Shown here: positions 26,281-35,803 of the stretch, one piece after another
Numbering within the stretch: the first letter of the stretch is position 1
Layout of the letters: each line of letters starts with the position of its first letter
Program-made: the position numbers and the translations under genes
Source of the DNA: CASFRF01 sp031549345
GTDB lineage: Bacteria > Verrucomicrobiota > Lentisphaeria > Victivallales > Victivallaceae
Length of the DNA stretch: 64,000 nt
Assembly (NCBI GenBank): GCA_031549345.1
Contig: JAVBPY010000003.1
Span: forward strand, 310,001 to 374,000
Reading direction: 5' to 3'
The notes under the pieces: model-generated
Seen by the model: the letters and a program-made list of their open reading frames with translations, nothing else
Databases searched by the model: none
Told to the model about the DNA's origin: nothing

Positions 26281-27359
26281 AATTCCTCCACGATCGTGCG
26301 CACCTCGTCGTCGGCGAGGTCGCGCGGATTGCATTTCATGCTGCCCGAGCGGCAGTTTTTTACGATAAAATCCACATCGGCGCACTTTGGCGCCCGCGCG
26401 AATCCGGCCGGAAGGCCGAGGTCGGCACGCAGGAGCTCCAGCTCCGCGATCCATTCGGTTGCGCCGTTGAAGGCGAGTTCGCGGCCAAGGTATTCCAATT
26501 TCGTCGCATCCGCCGCCTGGTTGTAACGCAGAACCAGAGGAAGAAGAATCGCACAGCAAACGCCGTGCGGAATATGCCACACCGCCCCCGCCGGGTGCGC
26601 GATGCCGTGCACCGCCCCCAGGCCGGATTGGGCGAACGCCAGCGCCGCGAGCATGCTCCCTTCCGCAACATGGTTGCGCGCGGCGCGGTCGCCCCGGACG
26701 GCGGCGCGCAGTGCGGGGAATATTTTCCGGACCGCCTCCGCCGCAAGGGGGGAACTCGCCGCGTTGGCCCGGCGTGAAAGAAAGGATTCGATCGCCTGCG
26801 TGAGCGCGTCGAAACCGCTTGCCGCCGCGATGGAAGCGGGGCAGTCGTAGGTAAGTTCCGGATCGATCAACGCCACGTCGGCGCGCATCCCAAGGGTTCG
26901 AAGCGATTGCTTCACACCGGTTTTTTCATCCGTCAGCACCGCGTTGCCGGTGATTTCCGCGCCGGTTCCCGCTGTGGTCGGCAGGAGCGCGAGGAAAACG
27001 CAGCGCGGCTTGGCCGTGGCGGCGCCATAGAAAAAGTCCGCAGTCGGGCGTGTTTCATCCAAAAGCGCCGCCGTGGCTTTGGCCGTGTCGAGGACGGAAC
27101 CGCCGCCGATGCCGATGATGGCGGTCGCTCCGTAGCGGGCGGCGGCGCGGCGGACACGCTCGACATCATCCAGCGTGGGTTCCGCGCGGACGCCGGTGAT
27201 GAGTTCAAATTTTTTGTCCGGGAACGCGGTGCGGAATGCATCCGCGCAATGGCTTCCGGCGACGACGAGGACACGGCTCGGGGGAAGATGTTCAAAAACA
27301 CTCCCGAGTGTTCCGGGGCCGAAAATGACCCGTCCGGGAAATTCCAATTGGTAGTTCAT
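26262..27359 (-). CDS. Iron-containing alcohol dehydrogenase
   Basis: A 365-residue group III (Fe-ADH) dehydrogenase. It shows the NAD-binding GIGGGSVLDTAKA, LLPTTAGTGAE, and metal ligands in the DALTQAIESFLS and AVHGIAHPAGAVWHIPHG stretches (His residues). These enzymes reduce aldehydes such as butanal, lactaldehyde or glycerone derivatives. It overlaps rnc by 4 bases and the PfkB kinase gene by 19, so rnc, adh and pfkB are one operon. Pairing with a sugar kinase suggests sugar or polyol catabolism, but this is inference. Confidence 0.88.
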   Translation of the reverse strand: MNYQLEFPGRVIFGPGTLGSVFEHLPPSRVLVVAGSHCADAFRTAFPDKKFELITGVRAEPTLDDVERVRRAAARYGATAIIGIGGGSVLDTAKATAALLDETRPTADFFYGAATAKPRCVFLALLPTTAGTGAEITGNAVLTDEKTGVKQSLRTLGMRADVALIDPELTYDCPASIAAASGFDALTQAIESFLSRRANAASSPLAAEAVRKIFPALRAAVRGDRAARNHVAEGSMLAALAFAQSGLGAVHGIAHPAGAVWHIPHGVCCAILLPLVLRYNQAADATKLEYLGRELAFNGATEWIAELELLRADLGLPAGFARAPKCADVDFIVKNCRSGSMKCNPRDLADDEVRTIVEELCRTGI

Positions 27360-28051
27360 TGGAACGTTCCTTCCGTGCGCAGATGGCGCAGGAGCGCCTC
27401 CGCCGCCGCCGATTCCGCCGCGCGGCGGCCTTCGCCGCGACCGAAGGCAATGTACTCGCCCATATGAACTTCCACCTCGTACGACAATGCGTGATCGGGA
27501 CCGGATGTGCGCAAAATCCGGTACGCGGGCGGCGTGCCGCCGTGCCGCTGGGCGAATTCTTGGAGTGTTCCCTTGGGATTCATATCCGGTAAAAGGGCGG
27601 CGGGATCGGGATAATGGGTGTAGAGAACTTTTTCCATAACCTGGCGCGCGGCGTCGAATCCGGCGTCCAGGTGGATTGCGCCGAGGAGGGCTTCGAACAC
27701 ATCGGCCAGGAGTGCGTTTCGCGCCGCTCCCCCCGTTTCACGCGCGCCTTTGCCCAGGCGCACCATTGAATCGAGTTCCCAACTCCGCGCGAAGCGGGCG
27801 AGTGATTCTTCGCGGACGACCGCCGCGCGAAGCTGCGAAAGAAGTCCTTCGTTCGCGGCGGGATAACGCGCAAAGAGGAGCTCGCTCAGGATAAGGTCGA
27901 TGACCGCGTCGCCGAGGAATTCCAGACGCTGGTAGTGGAAAGAAAGCTGGTTTTCCGCAGCATAAGAGCGGTGTGTCAGCGCCTCTTCCAGGTGCGGCAA
28001 CGGCACACCCAGCGCTAGGAACCGCTGCAATTTTTCCATTTCATTTTTCAT
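27356..28051 (-). CDS. rnc: Ribonuclease III
   Basis: A 231-residue RNase III that cleaves double-stranded RNA in rRNA maturation and mRNA decay. The nuclease signature is HRSYAAENQLSFHYQRLEFLGDAVIDLILSELL (residues about 27-60) with catalytic Glu and Asp, and the second acidic patch is LLADVFEALLGAIHLD. A C-terminal double-stranded RNA-binding domain follows (about 160-225, NPKGTLQEFAQRHGG and ending GEGRRAAESAAAEALL). The start may be 28051 or the inner ATG at 28039. A possible promoter (TTGAAA at 28081-28086, TAGTTT at 28059-28064) would give a leaderless transcript. Confidence 0.95.
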   Translation of the reverse strand: MKNEMEKLQRFLALGVPLPHLEEALTHRSYAAENQLSFHYQRLEFLGDAVIDLILSELLFARYPAANEGLLSQLRAAVVREESLARFARSWELDSMVRLGKGARETGGAARNALLADVFEALLGAIHLDAGFDAARQVMEKVLYTHYPDPAALLPDMNPKGTLQEFAQRHGGTPPAYRILRTSGPDHALSYEVEVHMGEYIAFGRGEGRRAAESAAAEALLRHLRTEGTFQ

Positions 28052-28114
28052 CTACCACAAACTACACCCAAGACGATGAATTTCAAGCCCCCGATGCGCG
28101 GAGTTTCGTAAAAA

Positions 28115-28909
28115 TCAACGGCGCGGATGCGCCAGAAGGTGTTCCGCACGGCGTAAAAGAGCCTCCCGCGTGAAGAGCACACCGCCGGCTTTCTGGTAGG
28201 TTGTTTGCGCTTCGCGCGTCCAGATTGAAAGAAACGATGCGGCGTCCTCCTCGTTCAGGACACGGACGGCGCTGGAAATAACCCGTGCAAGCTCGTGCCG
28301 CCGCCATGTCGTGCGGTTCCCTGTGTGAAGAATGCAGGAATCCAGGTCAATCAACCCGAATGCGCCGTTCGGGAGGCGGTAGATGTTGCGTAAGCTCAGA
28401 TCGCCATGCTCGATATTCGCCGTGTGCAAGCGGGCGACAAATGCGGCGAGTTCGTGCAGGAGTCCGGTGCGCGCAGTCTGGGAGAGCGTTGGAAAGAGCA
28501 AATCCAGATACACCGCGTCATCCGGGAGCATGTCGGTCAGCAAATATTGATTGCCGCACAAGAATCCGTACCGATGGTCCACCGCGGCGAGTTGAACGCG
28601 CGGCGTTTCGATCCCGAGTTCCTCCAGGCACAACGCCGCCGAAAGACAACGAAATGCGCGGGGGAACTGGAAACGCCGGCGGAGCGAATGCCAGAAACCG
28701 CGCACGTTGTAACGTTTGACGAAGAATCCCTCCGCCGTCGGCCCCGCCGTGGTGGAGCGGGAATTTTTGCGGAACGCAACCGGGTCGAGCATTCGACCGG
28801 CTGCGCCTTCCAGCGCGTAGCCGTACCGGGAGCCGTGCCGAAAACGCTTGTAGGCGCAATCGGCGGCGGCCATCCGTCCGGCAAGGACGCTCTGGAGGCG
28901 GTCGGACAT
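28115..28909 (-). CDS. Lipopolysaccharide kinase-like protein (WaaP/InaA family)
   Basis: A 264-residue protein-kinase-fold protein. A putative ATP-anchoring Lys lies in FFVKRYNVRG, the catalytic loop is HGDLSLRNIY and the metal-binding segment is GLIDLDSC. This matches the LPS kinase/KdkA-WaaP group, which phosphorylates Kdo or heptose of the LPS core. It lies 5 bases after the LeuB-like gene on the same strand, probably as the second gene of that transcript, without functional link. It supports an LPS-bearing outer membrane, as does lpxA. Confidence 0.8.
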   Translation of the reverse strand: MSDRLQSVLAGRMAAADCAYKRFRHGSRYGYALEGAAGRMLDPVAFRKNSRSTTAGPTAEGFFVKRYNVRGFWHSLRRRFQFPRAFRCLSAALCLEELGIETPRVQLAAVDHRYGFLCGNQYLLTDMLPDDAVYLDLLFPTLSQTARTGLLHELAAFVARLHTANIEHGDLSLRNIYRLPNGAFGLIDLDSCILHTGNRTTWRRHELARVISSAVRVLNEEDAASFLSIWTREAQTTYQKAGGVLFTREALLRRAEHLLAHPRR

Positions 28910-28914
28910 CCCTG

Positions 28915-30027
28915 TTACTTCAGGTTGGAAACGATGAGATCGCCGACTTCGGATGTCGAATATCCCATTTTCCCGGCGCTCATCGACTTGAGCTTGTTGC
29001 CGGTAACAAAGGCGATCGCATCTTCGATCGACTGCGCGGCGGTTTTTTCACCGAGGAAATCGAGCATCATCGACACCGCGCCGACGGCCGCCAACGGGTT
29101 GATCACGCCGAGTCCGGTGTATTTGGGCGCGGAGCCGCCGATCGGCTCGAACATGCTCACGCCGGTCGGGTTGATGTTGCCGCCCGCCGCGACGCCCATG
29201 CCGCCGGAGGTGATGGCCGCAAGGTCGGTGATGATGTCGCCGAACATATTGCCGGTTACGATCACGTCGAAGGCTTCCGGGTTCTTCACCATCCACATGC
29301 ATGTGGCGTCCACATGGCAGTAATCAAGCTTCACATCCGGGTATTCCGCCCCGACTTCGTGGAACACACGGTCCCAGAGGCCGAAGACGTATGTGAGAAC
29401 GTTGGTTTTGCCGCACATCGTGAGCTGGCCGATTTTGCCCGCCTTGATGTCTTCCGCCTTAAGCCCGCGCCAGGGGTTGGCTTTGGAGTGGCGCTGGCGC
29501 ACAAGCTCGAACGCGTAACGGATGCAGCGTTCGACCTGGAAGTAGGTGTAGACCATGTCCTGCATGGCCACTTCCTGCTTGGTGCCGGGCATGGAAACGC
29601 CGCCGAGGCCGCAGTAAACGTCGCCGACGTTTTCGCGGACGACCACGTAATCAATGTCCTCCGGACCCTTGCCCGCCAGCGGGGTTTCCACGCCGGGGTA
29701 CAGTTTGACCGGGCGGAGGTTGATGTATTGATCCAGCTCGAAACGGAGCTTCAGCAAAATGCCTTTTTCCAGGATGCCCGGCTTGACGCCCGGGTGGCCG
29801 ATCGCGCCGAGGAACGCCGCGTCGTGCTTCTCCAGCTCGGACTTGAAGTTCTCCGGGAGGGTAACGCCGGTGGCAAGAAAGTTTTCCCCGCCCCAGTTGT
29901 AGGTGGTTGTTTCGTACGTGAAGCCGAACTTCGCGCCCGCCGCTTTCAGTACTTTCAGTCCTTCGGCGACGACTTCCGGTCCGGTCCCGTCGCCGGGGAG
30001 CACCGCGATCTTGTAATGTTTAGCCAT
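28915..30027 (-). CDS. Isopropylmalate/isocitrate dehydrogenase-family enzyme (LeuB-like)
   Basis: A 370-residue beta-decarboxylating dehydrogenase. N-terminal KIAVLPGDGTGPEVVAEGLKVL, the substrate Arg cluster (LRFELDQYINLRPVKLYPG), VRENVGDVYCGLGG, the metal-binding VTGNMFGDIITDLAA and the NAD loop EPIGGSAPKYTGLGVINP are all present. The GSAPKY loop fits NAD-linked 3-isopropylmalate dehydrogenase in leucine synthesis. Isolated position without leuCD and the unusual MPGTKQEVAMQDM insertion leave tartrate or homoisocitrate-type substrates open. Confidence 0.8.
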   Translation of the reverse strand: MAKHYKIAVLPGDGTGPEVVAEGLKVLKAAGAKFGFTYETTTYNWGGENFLATGVTLPENFKSELEKHDAAFLGAIGHPGVKPGILEKGILLKLRFELDQYINLRPVKLYPGVETPLAGKGPEDIDYVVVRENVGDVYCGLGGVSMPGTKQEVAMQDMVYTYFQVERCIRYAFELVRQRHSKANPWRGLKAEDIKAGKIGQLTMCGKTNVLTYVFGLWDRVFHEVGAEYPDVKLDYCHVDATCMWMVKNPEAFDVIVTGNMFGDIITDLAAITSGGMGVAAGGNINPTGVSMFEPIGGSAPKYTGLGVINPLAAVGAVSMMLDFLGEKTAAQSIEDAIAFVTGNKLKSMSAGKMGYSTSEVGDLIVSNLK

Positions 30028-30058
30028 GATTCTTTCTTTCCGTTGATGAGTGAGTTAT

Positions 30059-30086
30059 ACTATATCACAAAATGTCTTTTTTTCAA
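30059..30086 (-). promoter_or_regulatory. Promoter of the LeuB-like gene
   Basis: On the minus strand TTGAAA (30081-30086), a 16-base spacer and TATAGT (30059-30064). The -35 overlaps the final codons of the upstream mannosidase gene, so the unit is independently transcribed. Confidence 0.7.
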
Positions 30087-33000
30087 GATTTCCGGATGCG
30101 GAGCGTCCGGATTTCAAACGGTTTGAGTTCCAACTCGAACGCTGAATCCGTCCCCTCTTTGCGGAGAACGTTCCACTCGAGCATGTCGGTTTCTTCGACG
30201 GCGGCCGCGCGCGGAAGCGTCAGCGTCGCTTTGGAGGTAAGCCCGCGGAGCTCGACCAAACGGAGGACGAGGTCGTCCGTCTTTTCCGCCTTTTTCGCCA
30301 CATCCAACGAAACACCCGCGCCCGCCAGGGCGAAGGGGGGCGTCCAGTTTCCGCCGAGACTTTCGGCCTGGTACGGCGGGAGGTTAAGCTGGGCCGCCTC
30401 GGCCATTACGTTCGAATCGATCAGGTTCCCCGTGTGCGGGAAAAGGGCGTAGACGAATTCATGCCGTCCCTGGTCGGCTTCCGGATCCGGCGCGGTGGGA
30501 GAGCGCAGGAGGTTCAAGTCCAGCACGCCGTCGAGAACCTTGTAGGCGTATTTGCAATCGTTCAAAAGCGCCACGCCGTAACCGTCGGCGGAAAGATCCG
30601 CATAGCGGTGTGCGGGCATTTCAAAACGGGCCATGTCCCAGCTTGTGTTGCGGAACGTCGGACGGCGGGTGTAGCCGTACTGGATGTCGAACGAACCCTC
30701 TTGCGCACGGATCGAAGTCGGGAAACCGACGCGGAGCATCCGGTGCCGCTCGCGCCAATCGGCCGCAACGCGGAATTCGAGGCGTTTGCTGTTCGCATCC
30801 AGATACGCGCGGAGCGTCAGGCGGGAGTTTTCACCCACGGTCATTTTAAACTCCAGCCCCTGCCGGACGGCGCCTTCGGCAATGCGGCGCCAGGAAGAGG
30901 CGCGCGCTTCGCCGGCTTTTTCGTCTTCATAGAAGAAATCCACGTCCCACGCGTCCCACATGTTCGGACGGTCCACGTAGAGCGAGAGGACGTTCCCCGC
31001 GCCGGAGAGAATTTCACGCTCCGCTTCGCGGTCGAACGCTTTGACGATTCTGCCGTCGGCGTCGAATTCATAATAGACCAGTGCGTTTTCCAGCACCAGC
31101 GAGGGCGAGGGCGCCGCCGGGGCCGCCAGAGGCGCGCCGCGCCGGAGTTCCACCGAACCCCAGGCGGGAATTTCCGTGGCGACGACCGCGCGACCGTTCT
31201 CCTGCTGAACGCGGAGAATCCCCCCGTCCGCGCGGCGGATTTCGCGTCCGGCCCAATCGACGGGGAGTTCGACGCTCATGCGGTAGGGGACGCTCAGGAC
31301 GTTGAGGAGCGTCAAACTCGCGGGAGCAGGCGTGAGCTGTTTTTCCGCGCCGCGCCGGAGGAGCGTACCGCACTCTTTAATGATTTCCGCGTGTTCGCGT
31401 TCGGTACGTTCGTAGACAAGCCCGATGGAGCTGCCCGGGAGGATGTCGTGAAATTGGTTGATCAGGAGCTTTTTCCAGAGCGCATCCAGCTCCTTCGCCG
31501 GGTACTCCGCTCCGGGCAGGGAACAGCACACCCCTTCGGTCTGGCGGAGAATCTGCTCGCCCTTGCGGTTGCCGCGCTTGGTACGTGCCTGGGTGGTGAG
31601 CGTGCCGCGGTGCAATTCCAGATACAGTTCGCCGCTCCAGCGATCCAGCTGGTCGCGGAACCGTTCGATGCGGTTGAAGAAATCGCAGGCGCGCCCCATT
31701 TTTACGCGGGGGAGGCCGTCGATGTCGGCCGCGCGCAGGGCGTTTTCGATCAGATCCGCCTTCGGGCCGCCGCCGCCGTCGCCGACACCGAAAAGAGTGA
31801 TGAATTCATCGATGAAATCGTTTTCGGTAAAGCTTTTTTCCGCGTGGGTGAACCCCTTGGGGTTGCATTCGGAGTTGTAGGTATCTTCCGGCGGGAAGTG
31901 GGTCAGAACTTCGGAACCGTCGATTCCGCGCCAGAGGAAGGTGTGGTGCGGGAAGCGGTTGAATTGGTTCCAGGAGATTTTTTGGGTCAGGAAATAGTCG
32001 CAGTTCGACTTCCGGATGATTTGCGGCATTGCCGCCGAGTAGCCGAATACGTCCGGAATCCAAAGGTTCCGCACGTCGATCTCGAATTCATCCATAAAGA
32101 AATTTTTGCCGTGAACGAACTGGCGGATCATCGCTTCGCCGCCGGTTACATTGCAGTCGGCCTCCACCCACATGCCGCCCTGGACTTCGATGGAGCCGTC
32201 CTTCACCGCCTGCTTGACCTCTTCGTAGAGCTCCGGGTAGGAGTCCTTGAGGAACTGGAAGTGCTGCGGGGCGCTTGCGCCGAACACGTAGCCGGGGTAG
32301 GCGCGGATCAGCTCGAGCTGGCTTGCGAACGTCCGCGCGGTCTTTCGCACCGATTCGGCCACGGGCCAAAGCCAGCCGGTGTCGATGTGCGCATGGCCGG
32401 TGGCCGTCGTCTTAAGGCTCGACGCGGTGGCGGGACGCGCGAAAATCGGCTTCAGGATTGCCCGCGCGGCGGCGGCGTTGGCCGGGCAATCGAGGTAAGC
32501 ATTGATGGCGTCGGAGAGGGCGCGGACAATCTGGCGGCTGCGCGGATCGGGATTATCCTTCTGGATTTCCGCCAATTCCACAAGGAACTTGATATCGCGG
32601 AAAAATCCCCGCATTTCGCTGTTCCCCGCACCGAATTCCATCTTGGCGATGTCCGCATGGTAATAATTGCGGTTTTCGCTTTGTCCGGCCGTAACGACGC
32701 CGTCCCGCGGCCCGATGCCGCCGAGGTGGTTGGCCGCCGCTTCCGCCCAGAGCGAGAAGGTGCCGTCGGGCTGGACAAGGTCGGTGATTTCGTGGTATTC
32801 TTTGTTGTACCACTGGGCGAACGCCGATTGGTTGGTCAGTCCGGCGCGCACCTTGCCGCGTTCGTCGAAAAGGAGGATTTCGCAGCCGAAATTCAGGCGG
32901 ATGAAAATGGGTTTGCCGCGCTGCGCGGCCGGAACCGTTCCGGCGAGGCGGAACCAGCCGGAAATCCAGGCGACGCCCGCGTTCCAGAGGTCGCCGGTTT

Positions 33001-33166
33001 CCGCCGCGGCGTAGGTCAGGGAAAGGCGGTCGGAAAAGTGAATGCGATCCGGCGTTGTGGCGTATTCCGCCTGCAGGGGAACGACGTTTTCCAGCCAGGC
33101 GTGTTCCAAACGCTCGGCCAGCTTCTTCGCGCGAACCAACAAGATGTCAAATTCTTTTTTCTGCAT
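30083..33166 (-). CDS. Alpha-mannosidase, glycoside hydrolase family 38
   Basis: A 1027-residue GH38 enzyme. The zinc-binding start GHAHIDTGWLWP (about residue 265) and the catalytic nucleophile Asp in RNLWIPDVFGYSAAMPQI are intact. YFLTQKISWNQFNRFPHHTFLW follows, and the C-terminal beta-sandwich domains are full length. It removes alpha-mannose from mannosides or N-glycan fragments with retention. No signal peptide is visible, so it is probably cytoplasmic and acts on imported oligosaccharides. Single-gene unit with its own promoter. Confidence 0.93.
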   Translation of the reverse strand: MQKKEFDILLVRAKKLAERLEHAWLENVVPLQAEYATTPDRIHFSDRLSLTYAAAETGDLWNAGVAWISGWFRLAGTVPAAQRGKPIFIRLNFGCEILLFDERGKVRAGLTNQSAFAQWYNKEYHEITDLVQPDGTFSLWAEAAANHLGGIGPRDGVVTAGQSENRNYYHADIAKMEFGAGNSEMRGFFRDIKFLVELAEIQKDNPDPRSRQIVRALSDAINAYLDCPANAAAARAILKPIFARPATASSLKTTATGHAHIDTGWLWPVAESVRKTARTFASQLELIRAYPGYVFGASAPQHFQFLKDSYPELYEEVKQAVKDGSIEVQGGMWVEADCNVTGGEAMIRQFVHGKNFFMDEFEIDVRNLWIPDVFGYSAAMPQIIRKSNCDYFLTQKISWNQFNRFPHHTFLWRGIDGSEVLTHFPPEDTYNSECNPKGFTHAEKSFTENDFIDEFITLFGVGDGGGGPKADLIENALRAADIDGLPRVKMGRACDFFNRIERFRDQLDRWSGELYLELHRGTLTTQARTKRGNRKGEQILRQTEGVCCSLPGAEYPAKELDALWKKLLINQFHDILPGSSIGLVYERTEREHAEIIKECGTLLRRGAEKQLTPAPASLTLLNVLSVPYRMSVELPVDWAGREIRRADGGILRVQQENGRAVVATEIPAWGSVELRRGAPLAAPAAPSPSLVLENALVYYEFDADGRIVKAFDREAEREILSGAGNVLSLYVDRPNMWDAWDVDFFYEDEKAGEARASSWRRIAEGAVRQGLEFKMTVGENSRLTLRAYLDANSKRLEFRVAADWRERHRMLRVGFPTSIRAQEGSFDIQYGYTRRPTFRNTSWDMARFEMPAHRYADLSADGYGVALLNDCKYAYKVLDGVLDLNLLRSPTAPDPEADQGRHEFVYALFPHTGNLIDSNVMAEAAQLNLPPYQAESLGGNWTPPFALAGAGVSLDVAKKAEKTDDLVLRLVELRGLTSKATLTLPRAAAVEETDMLEWNVLRKEGTDSAFELELKPFEIRTLRIRKS

Positions 33167-33209
33167 TTCTCCGCCTTCGCTTTGGGGATTCTAAAAAGGA
33201 AATTTTATT

Positions 33210-33237
33210 ACTATAATACCGCTTCATGGGATTGCAA
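33210..33237 (-). promoter_or_regulatory. Promoter of the GH38 mannosidase gene
   Basis: Minus strand TTGCAA (33232-33237), a 16-base spacer and TATAGT (33210-33215), divergent from the lpxA promoter 14 bases away. Confidence 0.7.
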
Positions 33238-33250
33238 GACATTTCGTGGT

Positions 33251-33279
33251 TTGATTTCGACGGATTCCGGTGGTATAGT
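33251..33279 (+). promoter_or_regulatory. Promoter of the lpxA-gpmI-dnaE segment
   Basis: TTGATT (33251-33256), a 17-base spacer and TATAGT (33274-33279), 39 bases before the lpxA start. Confidence 0.72.
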
Positions 33280-33317
33280 ACATGAAATGGATGCAATATT
33301 CGATACAGGAGTTTTTC

Positions 33318-34118
33318 ATGCCTAAAATTCACCCAACAAGCGTTGTAGCCGACGGCGCGATCCTCTCCGACCATGTCGAGATCGGCCCGCTGTGCTACGT
33401 GGGCCCGAACGTGAAGCTCGGGGCCGGGACGCGCCTTGTCGCGCAATGCCACATCGACGGGTACACCACCCTCGGCGAAGGGAATACGGTATATCCTTTT
33501 GCGTCGCTCGGGCAGAATGCGCAGGACCACGGCGTCGTCCCCGGGGAAGCCACATACCTTGAAATCGGCGACCGCAATATTTTCCGCGAAGGGTGCACCA
33601 TCCACACCGGAACGCAACCGGGGACCAAAACCACCATCGGCTCCGGCTGCATGTTCATGAACGCAAGCCACGTGGCGCACAACTGCAAGATCGGAAACCA
33701 TGTGATCATCGTCGGCTTCGGAGGCGTCGCGGGATATTGCGAGGTGGGGGACCGGGCGTTGATTTCCGCGCTGTCGGGGATGCACCAGTTCTGCCGCGTG
33801 GGGCGCTTGGCGATCATCTCCGGCGGTTCTGTTTTTTCGCAGGATATTCCGCCGTTTATGATGGCCGAAGGGCGCAACGGCGGCGTGAAAATGGTCAACC
33901 TGATCGGCATGAAGCGCGCCGGATTTTCCGAAGAAACAATCCGCGCCATCCGCAATGTCTACAAGATTGTTTACCGCGGCAGCCTTATTCTTCCCAACGC
34001 ATTGGCGAAGGTGGAGGCCGAAGTGCCGCTCTTTCCGGAAGTCCGGGAGTTCCTCGATTTCTGCCGCTCGAGCAAACGCGGCGTCCTGGTCAATCACACC
34101 GAAGGCCACCGTTCCTGA
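33318..34118 (+). CDS. lpxA: Acyl-ACP--UDP-N-acetylglucosamine O-acyltransferase
   Basis: A 266-residue left-handed beta-helix acyltransferase, first enzyme of lipid A synthesis. The ATG at 33318 (MPKIHPTSVVADGAIL) gives the family's normal N-terminus. Hexapeptide repeats run to about residue 190, with the LpxA-specific GQNAQDH, the catalytic His in MNASHVAHNCKIGN, and GFGGVAGYCEVGDRALISALSGMHQFCRVGRLA. It is followed by a helical tail (IGMKRAGFSEETIRAIRNVYKIVYR). Other lpx genes are not in the window. It shows the organism makes lipid A. Confidence 0.94.
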   Translation: MPKIHPTSVVADGAILSDHVEIGPLCYVGPNVKLGAGTRLVAQCHIDGYTTLGEGNTVYPFASLGQNAQDHGVVPGEATYLEIGDRNIFREGCTIHTGTQPGTKTTIGSGCMFMNASHVAHNCKIGNHVIIVGFGGVAGYCEVGDRALISALSGMHQFCRVGRLAIISGGSVFSQDIPPFMMAEGRNGGVKMVNLIGMKRAGFSEETIRAIRNVYKIVYRGSLILPNALAKVEAEVPLFPEVREFLDFCRSSKRGVLVNHTEGHRS

Positions 34119-34146
34119 CAACAAATTCAATGGGAGAAACTCACTT

Positions 34147-35799
34147 ATGTTGCAAGCCTTGAAGAAAAATACGAAATTCAGCCCGCGCCGGGGCCCGGTG
34201 GCGCTGATCATCCTCGACGGCGTCGGCTTCGGAAAATTCGCCGACGGCGACGCTGTGGCGCAGGCGTACATGCCCACCTTTCACGGTCTCCTCAAAAACG
34301 TGCCGAACACCCGCCTCAAGGCCCACGGTACCGCCGTGGGGATGCCCTCGGACGACGACATGGGCAACAGCGAAGTCGGCCACAATGCCATCGGCTCCGG
34401 GCGCGTTTTCGCCCAGGGGGCGAAGTTGGTCGAAGGGGCGATCGAAAGCGGAAAACTCTTCGCCGGGGAGACATGGAAAGATCTTGTCGGCAATGTGCTG
34501 AACAAGAAAAGCACGCTCCACTTCATCGGCCTTTTTTCCGACGGCAACGTCCACAGCAACATCAACCACCTCCGCGCAATGATCGAAAAGGCCGATGCGG
34601 CGGGTGTGGCGAAAATCCGCATCCACGCGCTCCTCGACGGCCGCGACGTGCCGGAAACGTCGGCCTTGGAGTACATCGATCCCTTCGAGGCCTTTTTAAA
34701 GGAATTCAACGCGAAAGGACGCGACTACCGCATCGCCTCCGGCGGCGGGCGCATGGTTATCACGATGGACCGCTACAACGCGAACTGGGACATGGTGCGC
34801 CGCGGCTGGGAAACGCACGTGCAGGGCAAAGGGCCGATGTTCCCCTCCGCGCGCGAAGCGGTCGTCGCGCTCCGCAAGCAGACCGGCGCCATTGACCAGG
34901 ACCTCGGCGCGTTTGTGATCTCCGAAGACGGGAAGACCCCCCTCGGCCCGATTTGCGACGGCGATTCGGTGGTGTTCTACAACTACCGGGGCGACCGCGC
35001 GCAGGAGATCACCGCCGCGTTCGAACAGGATGATTTTCCGCACTTCGACCGCGGCGTCCGTCCGAACGTTTTTTACGCGGGAATGATGGAGTACGACGGG
35101 GATTTGCACGTGCCGAAACGCTTCCTCGTCAACCCGCCGGAGATCGACCGGACGATGGACGAATACCTTTGCGCGACAGGGATCCGGCAACTCGCCATCT
35201 CCGAAACGCAGAAATTCGGACACGTTACATACTTCTTCAACGGAAACCGTTCGGGGAAGTTCAACGAAAAGCTCGACGATTACCAGGAGGTTCCCTCCGA
35301 CATCGTCCCCTTCGAACAGCGTCCGTGGATGAAGTCGGCGGAGATCACTGATCGTGTGGTGGAAGCCATCGCCTCCGGCAAGTACGACATGATCCGCGTG
35401 AACTACGCCAACGGCGACATGGTGGGGCACACGGGTAATTTCCAGGCGGTTCTCTGCGCTTTGGGCGCGGTGGATATCGCCTTGTCCCGCATTATCCGCG
35501 CCCTGGAGGCGACGGGAGGCGTTCTGGTTGTTTCCGCCGACCATGGCAATGCCGACGATATGCTTGAACACAACAAAAAGGGCGATCTTCTGCGCGACGA
35601 AAACGGCGATCCCGCCCGCAAAACCGCGCATTCGCTGAATCCCGTGCCGTGCATCATCTACGACCCGGCGGGCAAAGGCGAGTACGCGAAGGAACTCCGG
35701 AGCGGACTGGGCATCAGCTCGCTGGCGGCGACGTGCATCGATCTTTTGGGCTATGTGCCTCCGGCGGAATACGATCCGTCGGTGCTGAATTTCAAGTAA
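34147..35799 (+). CDS. gpmI: Cofactor-independent phosphoglycerate mutase
   Basis: A 550-residue alkaline-phosphatase-superfamily mutase converting 3- to 2-phosphoglycerate. The start at 34147 (MLQALKKNTKFSP) follows a GGGAGAA site; the frame is open far upstream inside lpxA and is not used there. Motifs are LIILDGVGFG (metal), MGNSEVGHNAIGSGRVFAQG (nucleophile Ser), RDVPETSALEYI, YRGDRAQEIT, and VVSADHGNADDM (metal). It is about 35 residues longer than typical, partly in the N-terminus. Only 28 bases separate it from lpxA and 4 from dnaE. Confidence 0.93.
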   Translation: MLQALKKNTKFSPRRGPVALIILDGVGFGKFADGDAVAQAYMPTFHGLLKNVPNTRLKAHGTAVGMPSDDDMGNSEVGHNAIGSGRVFAQGAKLVEGAIESGKLFAGETWKDLVGNVLNKKSTLHFIGLFSDGNVHSNINHLRAMIEKADAAGVAKIRIHALLDGRDVPETSALEYIDPFEAFLKEFNAKGRDYRIASGGGRMVITMDRYNANWDMVRRGWETHVQGKGPMFPSAREAVVALRKQTGAIDQDLGAFVISEDGKTPLGPICDGDSVVFYNYRGDRAQEITAAFEQDDFPHFDRGVRPNVFYAGMMEYDGDLHVPKRFLVNPPEIDRTMDEYLCATGIRQLAISETQKFGHVTYFFNGNRSGKFNEKLDDYQEVPSDIVPFEQRPWMKSAEITDRVVEAIASGKYDMIRVNYANGDMVGHTGNFQAVLCALGAVDIALSRIIRALEATGGVLVVSADHGNADDMLEHNKKGDLLRDENGDPARKTAHSLNPVPCIIYDPAGKGEYAKELRSGLGISSLAATCIDLLGYVPPAEYDPSVLNFK

Positions 35800-35803
35800 G
35801 ATC

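Noticed and set aside
30434..33325. A 963-codon plus-strand frame opposite the GH38 gene
   Set aside because: Mirror of a clear alpha-mannosidase; composition typical of an antisense shadow.
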